Shown: positions 16,865 to 26,339 of the stretch, one piece after another | Layout of the letters: each line of letters begins with the position of its first letter | Position numbering within the stretch: position 1 is the first letter of the stretch | Assembly (NCBI GenBank): GCA_964418645.1 | Contig: CAYQME010000006.1 | Span: 1 to 64,000 of the forward strand | DNA: 64,000 nt | Origin: JAADHG01 sp964418645 | GTDB lineage: Bacteria > Bacteroidota > Bacteroidia > Flavobacteriales > Flavobacteriaceae | Reading direction: 5' to 3' | Notes under the pieces: generated by a model | Seen by the model: only the letters and a program-made list of their open reading frames with translations | The model's database searches: none | Told to the model about the DNA's origin: nothing | Made by a program: the position numbers and the translations under genes

Positions 16865-19187
16865 ATAAACTCATCAATACTTTTTCAGGAGTCATTGGTG
16901 CATGAAACTTTAATTTGTAGTTTGGATTGAATTCCTTTATTGCATTTTGAATCGCAAAATATGCACCAATACCATACATTAAAGGAGGCTCGCCAACAGC
17001 TTTTGATTTTAAAATGGCCATATCATTACCTTTCGTTTCTAAAGGTAAAACATCAATGGTTTTTGCAGTTGAAAATAAATCAGGGACTTTGTAAGTAGAT
17101 AAAGCATTAGACAATAATCGTCCATCTTTGCCAAAAGCGATTTCTTCCATAGTCATCCAACCAATACCTTGTGCAAGTGCGCCTTCAACCTGACCTAAAT
17201 CTATGCCTTTACTCATACTTTTTCCGTAGTCGTGTACAATTTTAATAGCATCAAAAGTATAAGTACCACGAGTGCAATCTACAGTAGTTGTAATAATGGC
17301 TGTTCCATATACATGATAGGCAAACGGATGCCCTTTTTCTTTGGTTTTATCAAAGAGGATTTCAGGTGTTGCGTAGTGTGCGTTTTCGGTTAACGCTATA
17401 CGCTTCAACATGGCTTTTGCGATGAGTTCATCCCAAGTTAAAGCCGATTTTGTACCATTTACTAAAACAGTTTCGTCTTTTATTTCAAGATGTACTTTGC
17501 TAGTCTTTAATTCTTCTGAAGCCACTATTTTAAGTCTTTCAAGTAAAGTATTACAGGCTTTCAAAACAGCTTTTCCGTTTAGGTCTGCTGTTGAGCTTGC
17601 AGCTGATGGTGATGTATTTGCAACACGAGTTGTATTAGTAGTTTCAATTTTTACTTTTTTAGGATTGATTGAAAATACTTGTGCAGCAAGTTGAAGCATT
17701 TTTGTATTTACACCTTGTCCCATTTCTACAGCTGCTGTACTAATGCCAACGCTTCCATCGAGATAAATATGTACCAAAGCACGAGCATGATTCATAGGCG
17801 TATTGGTAAACGAAATGCCAAATGTAATTGGCATTAATGAGATACCTTTTTTAAATGCTGAACTTGTACTGTTAAAATCTTCAACTTCCTTTTTTAGTGT
17901 TTCAAAATTAAAATTAGACTTTGCAGATTGCCAGGAATTACGAGCTTCAACCTGAGTTGCAATTTGGCCATAAGAAAACTCATTATCTTCTTTTAATAAG
18001 TTAGCTTCCTGAATTTCTTGTGCTGAAACACCAATTTCTGAAGCCGCTTTTGCAATGGCAGATTCTATAACAAACATACCTTGTGGGCCACCAAAACCAC
18101 GGAATGCCGTATTTGGTGGCAAGTTGGTTTTACAACTTAAAACGGTTGTTTTTACATTTTCGATATAATAACTGTTGGTGGCATGAAATAGTGTTCGTTC
18201 AGCAATTGCTGGGGATAAATCGGCCGCAGCGCCAGAGTTTTGTAAAAACTCGACTTCGTAAGCCAAAATTTTTAGATCTTTAGATAAACCTATTTTAAAG
18301 GTGCTTTCATACGGATGCCGTTTTCCTGTCATACGCAAATCGTCATGCCGATTTAAAATTAATTTGACAGATTGGTTTAAATGATGTGTTGCCAAAGCAG
18401 CCATAACAGCCCAAGGCGTTGCTTGGTCTTCTTTACCACCAAAGCCACCACCAAGACGCGTAACGTCAACTTCAATTTTATGCATTGGTACTCCTAAAAC
18501 ATTGGCAGTAGTTTTCTGGACAGCAGTAGGGCCTTGTGTAGAAGATGTGATTTTTATGTTACCATTTTCTAATGGTTCAGCATAAGCACCTTGTGTTTCT
18601 AAATAAAGTTGTTCTTGACCGTTGGAGAATGTTTCGTCTTCAAAAATATAGTCACAGCTTTTAAAGGCGTCATCAGTATTTCCTAAACTAAAAGAACGTG
18701 GTGCATTAATAAAGCTGCCTTTTTCTTTGGCTTCTTTGCAGGTTGTAATTACAGGAAGTTCTTCTATTTCTATTGTAATTAATCGTCGCGCTTGTCGTGC
18801 AATAAATTCAGATTCTGCAACAATAAAAGCAATTGGTTGTCCCCAAAAATGGATTTCATCTTCCGAAAATAAAGGTTCATCCGGAATAATACCACCAATT
18901 TGATTTTCACCAGGAATATCTTTATATGTAAAAATGCGTGAGACACCATCTAATTTTTTTGCTTTGGAATAATCAATGTTTTTAATTATTCCATGTGCTT
19001 TTGGTGAATCGAATACAACTCCAAATAAAGTACCTTCTCTTACATTAACATCATCAACATAAATAGATTCTCCGCGAACATGGGTATAGGCATCTATGTT
19101 TTTTATGCTTTGTTTTAAAGCATTTGAAACAGTATTCACTTTAAGTTCTAAATCGTTATGTGATTTGTTTTTATGCATGTTGTACAA
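16857..19187 (-). CDS. xdhB: Xanthine dehydrogenase, molybdopterin-binding subunit
   Basis: A 776-residue large subunit of the xanthine oxidase family. Residues of about 35-140 form the a/b hammerhead domain (TYKDIPGENQIGG). The molybdenum cofactor domains follow, with QGAYAEP, LGGGFGGKED, AFRGFGGPQG and VEMGQGVNTK. The active-site Glu lies in the KAVGEPPLMYG segment near the C-terminus. It hydroxylates hypoxanthine and xanthine to urate. It overlaps the xdhA frame by 17 bp; starting at the second Met (19178) would shorten the overlap to 8 bp. XdhC for cofactor loading is encoded at 9808. Confidence 0.93.
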   Translation of the reverse strand: MYNMHKNKSHNDLELKVNTVSNALKQSIKNIDAYTHVRGESIYVDDVNVREGTLFGVVFDSPKAHGIIKNIDYSKAKKLDGVSRIFTYKDIPGENQIGGIIPDEPLFSEDEIHFWGQPIAFIVAESEFIARQARRLITIEIEELPVITTCKEAKEKGSFINAPRSFSLGNTDDAFKSCDYIFEDETFSNGQEQLYLETQGAYAEPLENGNIKITSSTQGPTAVQKTTANVLGVPMHKIEVDVTRLGGGFGGKEDQATPWAVMAALATHHLNQSVKLILNRHDDLRMTGKRHPYESTFKIGLSKDLKILAYEVEFLQNSGAAADLSPAIAERTLFHATNSYYIENVKTTVLSCKTNLPPNTAFRGFGGPQGMFVIESAIAKAASEIGVSAQEIQEANLLKEDNEFSYGQIATQVEARNSWQSAKSNFNFETLKKEVEDFNSTSSAFKKGISLMPITFGISFTNTPMNHARALVHIYLDGSVGISTAAVEMGQGVNTKMLQLAAQVFSINPKKVKIETTNTTRVANTSPSAASSTADLNGKAVLKACNTLLERLKIVASEELKTSKVHLEIKDETVLVNGTKSALTWDELIAKAMLKRIALTENAHYATPEILFDKTKEKGHPFAYHVYGTAIITTTVDCTRGTYTFDAIKIVHDYGKSMSKGIDLGQVEGALAQGIGWMTMEEIAFGKDGRLLSNALSTYKVPDLFSTAKTIDVLPLETKGNDMAILKSKAVGEPPLMYGIGAYFAIQNAIKEFNPNYKLKFHAPMTPEKVLMSLYE

Positions 19188-20586
19188 AATCGGTTAGTTG
19201 AAACTGATGAGAGAACAATCCTATAAAATGAGCAAAGAATAATTGTCTTGCTAAAAGACGCTTATAATCGCTTGAACCTCTAACATCACTAATGGGAGAA
19301 ATTTCACTTTGAAGTATTTGGTTTGCTTCCAAAATAGTTGTTCTATGTAATGGCTTTCCGTTTAAAAATGCTGAAGTTTTAAATAAATACTTTGGAATTG
19401 CAGATACGCCTCCAATCGACACATAAGCATCTTCAATACTATTATTTTTAACAGTAATACTGATAGCCGAATTTACACTTGCAATATCCAAATGTGTTCG
19501 CTTACTTACTTTTTCAAAATTGAATTTTGCGTGTTTTGAAGGTAATTGGAATTGGATATCTTTAATAAGTTCATCGTCTTTTAAATCGAAGGTTTTATAG
19601 CCTTGATAAAATTGATTTAATGGAATTTGTCTTTCATTACCTTCAGGGTTAATAATTGTAATGTTGCTATTAAGGGCTAAAAAAAAGATAGTCATGTCTC
19701 CAATAGGTGAGGCGTTTACAAAATTACCACCAATAGACGCCATATTCCGTATTTGTTCGGAAGACACTAATTTGAGATGTTTTTTTAAGTTTGGAAAAAC
19801 GGTATTCAATGCTTTATGATTCCAAAGGTCTGAAACTGTAGTTCCAGCTCCAATTGTACAGGTGTTATCTTCAATATGTATACCTTTTAAAGAGTTATCA
19901 TCTGAAATAAGATGAACCTTATTGTTTATTAAATTATCAGCTTTTTGAACATACAAATCTGTCCCTCCAGAAACGTAGGTCATTCCAGATTGAGAGTTGC
20001 TTTTTATTTGTAGTTGATTTAAACGTTCTGGTATTTCTGAAAAATAACTTGGAATGAATCCATTATCAATTAACGATTGTAATGATTTTTCAGAATCAGC
20101 TGATTCTAACTTCTCACAGATATCATCTACCGCTTTTTCAATCGATTTATATCCCGTACATCTACAGATATTTCCACTTATAGCGTCTAAAGCCTTATCC
20201 CTATTTTTTTTAGAATGTGAAAGAGCAAAACCAGTTAAAGACACCACAAATCCTGGAGTACAAAACCCACATTGTGAGGCATGGTTTTCTTTTATTGCGG
20301 ATTGTGTAACGGTTAATTCTTTTGGAAGATTAGTGCCTTCAATAGTGACAATGTGTTTTCCATGTGCATTTCCTAGAGGAGAAATACATGAAGTAATACT
20401 TTTGTACTCAATAGAATTATTCTCTTTTAATGTTCCAACTAAAACAGTACAAGCACCACAATCACCTTCACGACAACCTATTTTTGTTCCAGGAAGGCGT
20501 TGCTCATAACGTATAAAATCGAGCAAGGTCATACCTGCATTGTTGTGTGTTTTAATTGTTTTATTATTAAGAATAAACTCTATCAT
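19171..20586 (-). CDS. xdhA: Xanthine dehydrogenase, iron-sulfur/FAD subunit
   Basis: A 471-residue small subunit combining two electron-transfer modules. The N-terminal plant-type [2Fe-2S] domain uses Cys38, Cys43, Cys46 and Cys67 (GCREGDCGAC). The second helical [2Fe-2S] domain uses Cys106/Cys109 (CGFC) and Cys141/Cys143 (CRC). From about residue 200 an FAD-binding domain shows YVSGGTDLYVQ and IGDMTIF. It carries electrons from the molybdenum site to NAD+. It follows guaD by 15 bp, so guanine deamination and xanthine oxidation are probably made from one transcript. Confidence 0.93.
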   Translation of the reverse strand: MIEFILNNKTIKTHNNAGMTLLDFIRYEQRLPGTKIGCREGDCGACTVLVGTLKENNSIEYKSITSCISPLGNAHGKHIVTIEGTNLPKELTVTQSAIKENHASQCGFCTPGFVVSLTGFALSHSKKNRDKALDAISGNICRCTGYKSIEKAVDDICEKLESADSEKSLQSLIDNGFIPSYFSEIPERLNQLQIKSNSQSGMTYVSGGTDLYVQKADNLINNKVHLISDDNSLKGIHIEDNTCTIGAGTTVSDLWNHKALNTVFPNLKKHLKLVSSEQIRNMASIGGNFVNASPIGDMTIFFLALNSNITIINPEGNERQIPLNQFYQGYKTFDLKDDELIKDIQFQLPSKHAKFNFEKVSKRTHLDIASVNSAISITVKNNSIEDAYVSIGGVSAIPKYLFKTSAFLNGKPLHRTTILEANQILQSEISPISDVRGSSDYKRLLARQLFFAHFIGLFSHQFQLTDFVQHA

Positions 20587-20601
20587 GCTAATGTTTTGAA
20601 A

Positions 20602-21069
20602 CTAATATTCTGTTTTATCCTCTTTTTCTTCCCATTTAATAAATACCTCAAGAGCCACTTCTCGTCCTAATTGTTGAAAAGGAATACTTCTTTCTTTATA
20701 AGGGAGCGGTATTTCTTTATATATAAATTCATCATCAAAGCCAATATTAGCAGCGTCAATTTGATTACTTCCATAATACACCTTGTCAGGTCGTGCCCAA
20801 TAAATGGCTCCCAAACACATTGGACAAGGTTCGCATGAGGTGTAAATTTCGCAACCTTCTAATTGAAATGAATTTAAGTTTTTGCAGGCGTCTCGTATTG
20901 CATTAACTTCGGCATGTGCCGTTGGGTCGTTGCTGGAAGTGACTTTATTATTGCCTCTACCAACAATTTTACCATCTTTAACAACAACACACCCAAAAGG
21001 ACCACCTTCATTATTATCCATTCCTTTTAAGGCAGCATTTACAGCAGCTTTCATAAATTTTATTTCCAT
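20602..21069 (-). CDS. guaD: Guanine deaminase (cytidine deaminase fold)
   Basis: A 155-residue zinc nucleobase deaminase. The catalytic motif AHAEVNAI (His52, Glu54) and PCPMCLGAIYW (Cys82, Cys85) build the zinc site. The overall pattern, ending in the domain-swapped C-terminal stretch, resembles Bacillus GuaD. It converts guanine to xanthine. As first gene of the minus-strand purine operon it feeds the xanthine dehydrogenase encoded next. A cytosine or tRNA adenosine deaminase is less likely given these neighbours. Confidence 0.88.
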   Translation of the reverse strand: MEIKFMKAAVNAALKGMDNNEGGPFGCVVVKDGKIVGRGNNKVTSSNDPTAHAEVNAIRDACKNLNSFQLEGCEIYTSCEPCPMCLGAIYWARPDKVYYGSNQIDAANIGFDDEFIYKEIPLPYKERSIPFQQLGREVALEVFIKWEEKEDKTEY

Positions 21070-21204
21070 TCCAGAGTTTATTTTAGACGACTTGCATGAA
21101 TATAACGAATATACAATTTTTTGTAAAGTTTGTTAAATAAAAAACGTCTTGAAAAGTATTTTTAAAAAGGATTATTTTTGGCTTAAGTTATTTAATGTGA
21201 TTAA

Positions 21205-22322
21205 TCAAACTTTGATGAATATCTTTTTTTTATAAAGTATATATCCTAATCCCAAATAGAATGCTACAACAACTAAAGCATATAGTAATGATGACATTTT
21301 ATCACTTAAAAAGTCATGAATAAATATATTGTTATAAATTCAAGAATGGATATTAGTTTTCCAAGAATGGATATTAGTTTGCCTAATTTTTGTTAAGTAA
21401 AATGTCTTAGCAATAAAACTGGATAAAAAGAAAATGGTTATTGCATTCATACCTGCATATTTAAAAATGGAACCGAATTTAATTTTCTTAGCATCAGTTA
21501 AGTAATAAATTACACCCAAAATTAGTGTACCCCAACCACTAGTAACTAACACAAAACTACTGCTCCAAATGGCTTTGTTTAATGGAAACCAAACACTAAC
21601 AATGTACCTTAAAGTTAGAAGCACAAAGGCAACTCCAAATAGGGGTTTTATATTTTTAAGACCGTCTAAAAGGCGTCCAATTAAAATTCCTGAAATGCAA
21701 GTGGCAATCGCAGGTAAAGTACTAAATAAGCCTTCGGGGTCGTAATCTATTTTCCACATGTGTTTGCCAAGTAGGTTATAATCAATATAGTTAGCCCAAT
21801 TGTTTGGGGCTCTATCTAATGTTGGTATAGTACCATCTGGCAAAGGGACAAATCCAAGAAACAACCAATATAACTACTAAAATAGAGATTCCAATACCCA
21901 ATAATATTTTCCAATTACAGTTAAGATAAAGGATTGCTGAAAACAAAAATACAACACCAATACGCTGTAATACTCCAGGAAATCGTAATATTTCAAAATC
22001 TTTTACAAAAGGGAAGTAAGGTAAAAATAGACCAAGAAATAAACCAAGACCTATTAATTTTAAACTTCTAATAATAATTTTTCTATAAGTAATCTTATTA
22101 ATAGGCTTGTTTTTATAGGCGAAGTAAATAGAAATTCCCACTATAAATAAAAAATAAAAAGAAAGGAAAAATTAAATCTGTAGGTGTTAAACCATGTCAT
22201 TTAGCATGAAGCAAAGGCGTATATACATGACTCCAAGTTCCAGGTGTATTTACAAGTATCATTGCAACAATAGTGACTCCTCTTAAAAAATTTACTGATA
22301 CTATTCTATGTTTACCACTCAT
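21205..22322 (-). pseudogene. Decayed NagX-like membrane acyltransferase (DUF5009/HGSNAT type)
   Basis: Reading from ATG at 22322, the chain MSGKHRIVSVNFLRGVTIVA is the typical N-terminus of NagX-like transmembrane acyltransferases, about 370 residues long. It is broken by an in-frame TGA at 22197-22199, where relatives have Trp. A frameshift follows near 22145 and another near 21860. A 21-bp duplication at 21341-21382 brings a further stop. The original C-terminus (ending in YILYKKKIFIKV) is still readable to 21205. It sits 2 bp after the SSS symporter gene. In bacteria NagX members accompany GlcNAc transport and metabolism genes. With at least four lesions it cannot make a full-length product. 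Confidence 0.85.
21341..21382. repeat. 21-bp tandem duplication in the decayed NagX gene
   Basis: CAAGAATGGATATTAGTTTTC at 21341-21361 is followed directly by CAAGAATGGATATTAGTTTGC at 21362-21382 (20 of 21 bases alike). In the gene it repeats TNIHSWK-type residues that are not part of the family. Confidence 0.85.
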
Positions 22323-22324
22323 GA

Positions 22325-24139
22325 TTAAAGGATACTTGCTTTAATTCTCTTCCACATTTTAGTAAGTAAAAACCCAGAAATTACAACCGTTATACTCAAT
22401 ATTATAGCATAAGAATAATCTCCATAAATCCAATAGCCTGTCGCAAACATTGCGCTATATATTAACACACAACCCAATAACATCGCAACAATTCCAGAAG
22501 GCACACTCCACCCTTCGTTATTATCTTTTAAAATAATATTTTCAACTTTTGCTTCATTAATTATCTTGGACCATCCAGGACCTCCAGGTTGGATTTTTTT
22601 GTAAAAATTTTGTAAAACCTCTTTTCTTTCAGGTTGAGTAGCATAAGTAGCTAATAACCAAATAACAGTAGTTATTAAAACAACAAATGGATATTCATAA
22701 TAATCTTCAAAAACTCCTGTTTTTGGAGCAAATAAGTAATCTCCTACTGGGGTTAATTTTAGTATAATTGATATAATCCCAGAGGCAAACATTGCAGTAA
22801 TTTCACTCCAGGCATTAATACGCCACCAAAACCAGCGTAAAATAAATATTAGACCTGTACCTGCACCGAATACTAATAATACTTCAAATAATTGCAGTGC
22901 ATTTTGTAGTAGTAAAGCTAATAATGCACTAAAGACCATTAATACAATAGTTGATATACGTCCAACGGCTACCAGTCGTTTTTCTGAAGCTTTAGGGTTA
23001 ATTTGTTGTTTGTAAAAATCGTATACAATATAAGATGATCCCCAGTTTAATTGGGTGGAAATCGTACTCATATAAGCTGCTACTAAGGATGCTAATACCA
23101 AACCAAGTAAGCCAGTTGGTAATTTGGTAAGCATTGCAGAATACGCTAAATCGTGTCCTAGTTTATCAGTAGTAATATTAGGAAATGCATCATGGATACT
23201 TGCTATGTCTGGAAACACTACTAAAGACGCTAAGGCAACTAAAATCCATGGCCAAGGGCGTAATGCATAATGCATAATATTAAAGAAAAAAGTAGACCCT
23301 ATGGCATGATTCTCATTTTTAGCGGCTAACATACGTTGAGCTATATAACCACCACCGCCTGGTTCTGCGCCAGGATACCACGAACTCCACCATTGTACTG
23401 CCAACGGAATAATTAATAAGGTTATTAAGGCATGTTTATCACTAAAATCAGGAAGTATTGAAAGTTTGTCTGCTACATGTTTGTTATCCATTAAAGCTTC
23501 TATTCCTCCGACTTCTGGAATATTTACTAAATAATAAGCTGCACCAATAGCTCCTCCCATGGCAACAAAAAATAATATAAAATCGGTATAAATAACACCT
23601 TTAAAACCACCCATTGCACTAAAAGTTACAGTAATTAGCCCTGCACTAATAACAGTTTGCCAAGGCTCTAATCCTAACATGATACCTCCTATTTTAATGG
23701 CGGCTAATGTTACTGCAGACATTGTTATAACATTAAAAATAACGCCTAAATAAATGGCTCTGAATTTTCTTAAAAATTTCGCTGGAGCTCCACCATACCG
23801 AAATTCATAAAACTCAATATCGGTTTTTACATTAGATTTACGCCAAAGTTTAGCATATACAAAAACGGTTAATAATCCTGTAATTAAAAACGCCCACCAT
23901 ACCCAATTTCCAGAAACTCCTTTTGTTCTAACTATATCTGAAACTAAATTGGGAGTATCAGTAGAAAACGTAGTAGCAACCATAGACACACCTAATAACC
24001 ACCATGGCATTGTGCGACCAGAAAGGAAAAACTCTGTAGAGTTTTTCCCAGACTGTTTAGATACCCATATTCCAATTGAAAGCGTTATTGCAAAAAAGGA
24101 AACTATAATAATATAATCTATTGTTGATAATTCTACCAT
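22325..24139 (-). CDS. SSS-family sodium:solute symporter
   Basis: A 604-residue membrane protein with about 14 hydrophobic segments of the sodium:solute symporter family. The N-terminal TIDYIIIVSFFAITLSIG helix, the ISTQLNWGSSYIVYDFY segment and many small-residue helices fit. GPGW near residue 520 belongs to the extended C-terminal region seen in large Bacteroidota SSS proteins. The substrate is probably a sugar or amino sugar, since the gene lies in a GlcNAc-type locus beside a NagX remnant. It follows the LytTR regulator gene by 10 bp, forming a regulator-kinase-transporter operon. Direction and ion dependence are family inference. Confidence 0.85.
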   Translation of the reverse strand: MVELSTIDYIIIVSFFAITLSIGIWVSKQSGKNSTEFFLSGRTMPWWLLGVSMVATTFSTDTPNLVSDIVRTKGVSGNWVWWAFLITGLLTVFVYAKLWRKSNVKTDIEFYEFRYGGAPAKFLRKFRAIYLGVIFNVITMSAVTLAAIKIGGIMLGLEPWQTVISAGLITVTFSAMGGFKGVIYTDFILFFVAMGGAIGAAYYLVNIPEVGGIEALMDNKHVADKLSILPDFSDKHALITLLIIPLAVQWWSSWYPGAEPGGGGYIAQRMLAAKNENHAIGSTFFFNIMHYALRPWPWILVALASLVVFPDIASIHDAFPNITTDKLGHDLAYSAMLTKLPTGLLGLVLASLVAAYMSTISTQLNWGSSYIVYDFYKQQINPKASEKRLVAVGRISTIVLMVFSALLALLLQNALQLFEVLLVFGAGTGLIFILRWFWWRINAWSEITAMFASGIISIILKLTPVGDYLFAPKTGVFEDYYEYPFVVLITTVIWLLATYATQPERKEVLQNFYKKIQPGGPGWSKIINEAKVENIILKDNNEGWSVPSGIVAMLLGCVLIYSAMFATGYWIYGDYSYAIILSITVVISGFLLTKMWKRIKASIL

Positions 24140-24149
24140 AATAATTTAT

Positions 24150-24866
24150 TTATGTGTCTTCGTTAGTATTTAATATGCGTTCTTTGGTTTGCTTTAAATA
24201 ATTTCTGCCAATAGGAATTTTTTTATTTGAAATTTCTACAGTATTTCCTTCTAAAGCAATTATTTTATTAATAGATATGGTATAAGAACGATGTATTCTT
24301 ATAAAATTTGATTGTGGTAATTCTTCCGTAATTGCAGTTAATGATTTATGTACCACATAATCTCCAAGAGTTGTAATTACTTTTATATAGTCTTTAAGAC
24401 TTTCTATGTAAAGAATATCGTTTAGATTTACTTTTATGAGCTTCTTATTAACTTTTAAAAAAATATGAGGTTCTTGTTGTAAACTGTTATCTCCACTAGT
24501 ATTGCTAACGTAAATTTGCTGATAAATTTTGTTAACTGTTTTTAAAAACCTGTTAAATGGAATTGGTTTTACCAAATAGTCTAAAACATTTAGTTCGAAA
24601 CTTTTTACGGCATATTCCCTATAGGCTGTCGTTATTACAATAAGTGGTTTATGATTAAGGTTATCAATAAAATTGAACCCACTCATTTCTGGCATGTTAA
24701 TATCCAAAAATATAATATCCACTTTTTCTTGTTCTAGTATTCCGTAGGCTTTCAAAGGATTATTAAATGTGCCAATTACCTTAATATGATCAAAATTCTT
24801 TAAATGATTTTCAATCACATTAATGGCTAAAGGTTCATCATCTATTATAACACATTTTATTTTCAT
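24150..24866 (-). CDS. LytTR-family response regulator
   Basis: A 238-residue regulator. Receiver domain residues 1 to about 120 have DDEP (9-12), the phosphoacceptor Asp55 in IIFLDINMPEMSG, and the conserved Lys in YLVKPIPF. Residues of about 130-235 form a LytTR DNA-binding domain (ILYIESLKDYIKV; RIHRSYTISINKI). It shares one base with the start of the kinase stop codon region and is coupled to it. It probably controls the adjacent SSS or susC operons; the palindromes upstream of susC are candidate but untested targets, since LytTR proteins usually prefer direct repeats. Confidence 0.9.
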   Translation of the reverse strand: MKIKCVIIDDEPLAINVIENHLKNFDHIKVIGTFNNPLKAYGILEQEKVDIIFLDINMPEMSGFNFIDNLNHKPLIVITTAYREYAVKSFELNVLDYLVKPIPFNRFLKTVNKIYQQIYVSNTSGDNSLQQEPHIFLKVNKKLIKVNLNDILYIESLKDYIKVITTLGDYVVHKSLTAITEELPQSNFIRIHRSYTISINKIIALEGNTVEISNKKIPIGRNYLKQTKERILNTNEDT

Positions 24867-25822
24867 CAGACAGGGATTTTTAAAAACAAATTATAAGTGT
24901 CGCCATTAATTTTCGTTTCAAGGATAAAATTATTAAAAAATAACAATTTTAACCGCCTTTTAGCATTGGCAATACCAATGCCATCTTTATTTTCATGGTT
25001 TGCATTAGGGTTGAAGTTATTAACGAGTTTAAATTCTAAATAGTTATCATTTACGATTTCAAAATTCATAATAATCTTAATTTTATCATTCTTCTTTAAA
25101 CCGTGTTTAAAACAATTTTCTATAAAGGACAAAAACAATAATGGAGGGACCTCAGTATCTTCAATATCTCCAGTTATGTTCATTTCTGATTCAACCCGGT
25201 CTTTAAATCTTATATGTTCAATATCAATATAGTCATTAATATGATCTATTTCTTGCAATAAACCAGCTTTAGAGCTATTTACCTCATATAAAACATATTG
25301 CATTAAATTGGACAACTTAATAACTAGTTTTGGCGCATCGTCAGATTTCTTCAAAGTTAATGCATACAAATTATTTAATGTATTAAAAAAAAAGTGAGGC
25401 TGAATTTGAGTTCTTAAAAACTTTAATTCTGTTTTTAATTGAAGCTTTGCAAGATTCTCATTCCGTTTTAATTCAATTGGCCAATCAATTAATAATTTTA
25501 TTGCTGTAACAAAACCTAGCACATAAAGTTCCCCAAGAACAACAGCAATAATATGATTGCGTTCAAGAAATCGCCCTGCTTGCTCAGCTTCAGGCCATAT
25601 TTCTTTAGTAACTAAAAGATAATTTAATCCTGTTCGCACTAAATATACCAAAATCAACATTAAGACTATTGAACTTATATATGTTCGATATTTCTTTCTT
25701 AAAATAAATTTTGGTATTAAATAGTAAACATTAATATATACCACTATAATATGTATAGGAAACTCTACAAAATTCGATTTAAAAGAATACCAATAATCAT
25801 GGAAATAACTTCCCCATCTCAA
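24866..25822 (-). CDS. LytS/YesM-type sensor histidine kinase
   Basis: A 318-residue kinase of the His_kinase (PF06580) type. It has four or so N-terminal membrane helices, then LRTQIQPHFFFNTLNNLY with phospho-acceptor His143, the N-box FLSFIENCFKHG and a G-box region (GIGIANAKRRL). The only usual start codon in this frame is TTG at 25822. However, protein-like sequence typical of the family (TKYHILFWLGYFIFNVLRWG) continues upstream in the same frame until a stop at 25916-25918, with no ATG, GTG or TTG further up. A start at ATT near 25912 is possible. It pairs with the LytTR regulator encoded next. Confidence 0.82.
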   Translation of the reverse strand: MRWGSYFHDYWYSFKSNFVEFPIHIIVVYINVYYLIPKFILRKKYRTYISSIVLMLILVYLVRTGLNYLLVTKEIWPEAEQAGRFLERNHIIAVVLGELYVLGFVTAIKLLIDWPIELKRNENLAKLQLKTELKFLRTQIQPHFFFNTLNNLYALTLKKSDDAPKLVIKLSNLMQYVLYEVNSSKAGLLQEIDHINDYIDIEHIRFKDRVESEMNITGDIEDTEVPPLLFLSFIENCFKHGLKKNDKIKIIMNFEIVNDNYLEFKLVNNFNPNANHENKDGIGIANAKRRLKLLFFNNFILETKINGDTYNLFLKIPV

Positions 25823-26051
25823 AACATTAAAAATAAAGTATCCAAGCCAAAATAAAATATGATATTTTGTCGGTATTGTCCTATTTGTACTTTTTTTAAA
25901 AAAAGAGATAATATATTAGTTAAATGTTAGTCATGTTATAAATATGCTGTAATTTTAATAATAAAATAGCTAATTAACAATATAATTAGCATCTGTTTAT
26001 TTAGCAAAAAACACTAATCGACAATATTTCGTTGTCTATATGAAAAAAGAT

Positions 26052-26081
26052 GTTGTTTATATAAATATTTATATAAACAAC
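26052..26081. promoter_or_regulatory. Perfect 30-bp palindrome upstream of susC
   Basis: GTTGTTTATATAAAT is followed directly by its exact reverse complement ATTTATATAAACAAC, with no spacer. It lies 258 bp before the susC ATG and about 140 bp from the kinase gene. It could be an operator for a dimeric regulator or a cruciform-prone site; the T-rich tract of a terminator is missing. Confidence 0.6.
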
Positions 26082-26231
26082 TTTAAATTAAATAATATTG
26101 GTAATTTAAAAGGCTAGGCTTTATCAATATATGAAGTCATAATAGTTAATATTTTAACCATTAAATTATGCTTTCATATTTATTAAATTAATTATTCTAT
26201 TTATAAAGAAAGTAGATGGTCAAGTTTTTAT

Positions 26232-26251
26232 AATGCAATAATTATTGCATT
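26232..26251. promoter_or_regulatory. Perfect 20-bp palindrome upstream of susC
   Basis: AATGCAATAA followed directly by TTATTGCATT, a perfect inverted repeat 88 bp before the susC start codon. Its position fits an operator near the core promoter or an RNA leader element. Confidence 0.5.
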
Positions 26252-26339
26252 TTGATGTTTAAAATATTTCACTGATAAAAAACAAACAATAAATAAACCT
26301 ATTTTATTTAATATTATCAACAAATTCAATCTAAACAAT

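Larger units (their letters stand above)
25919..26339. other. Intergenic control region between the sensor kinase and susC
   Basis: About 420 bp without a gene, extremely AT-rich. It separates the minus-strand kinase/regulator/transporter operon from the plus-strand susC operon and contains a perfect 30-bp palindrome (26052-26081) and a perfect 20-bp palindrome (26232-26251). No convincing TAnnTTTG promoter box was found close to the susC start. Confidence 0.7.
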
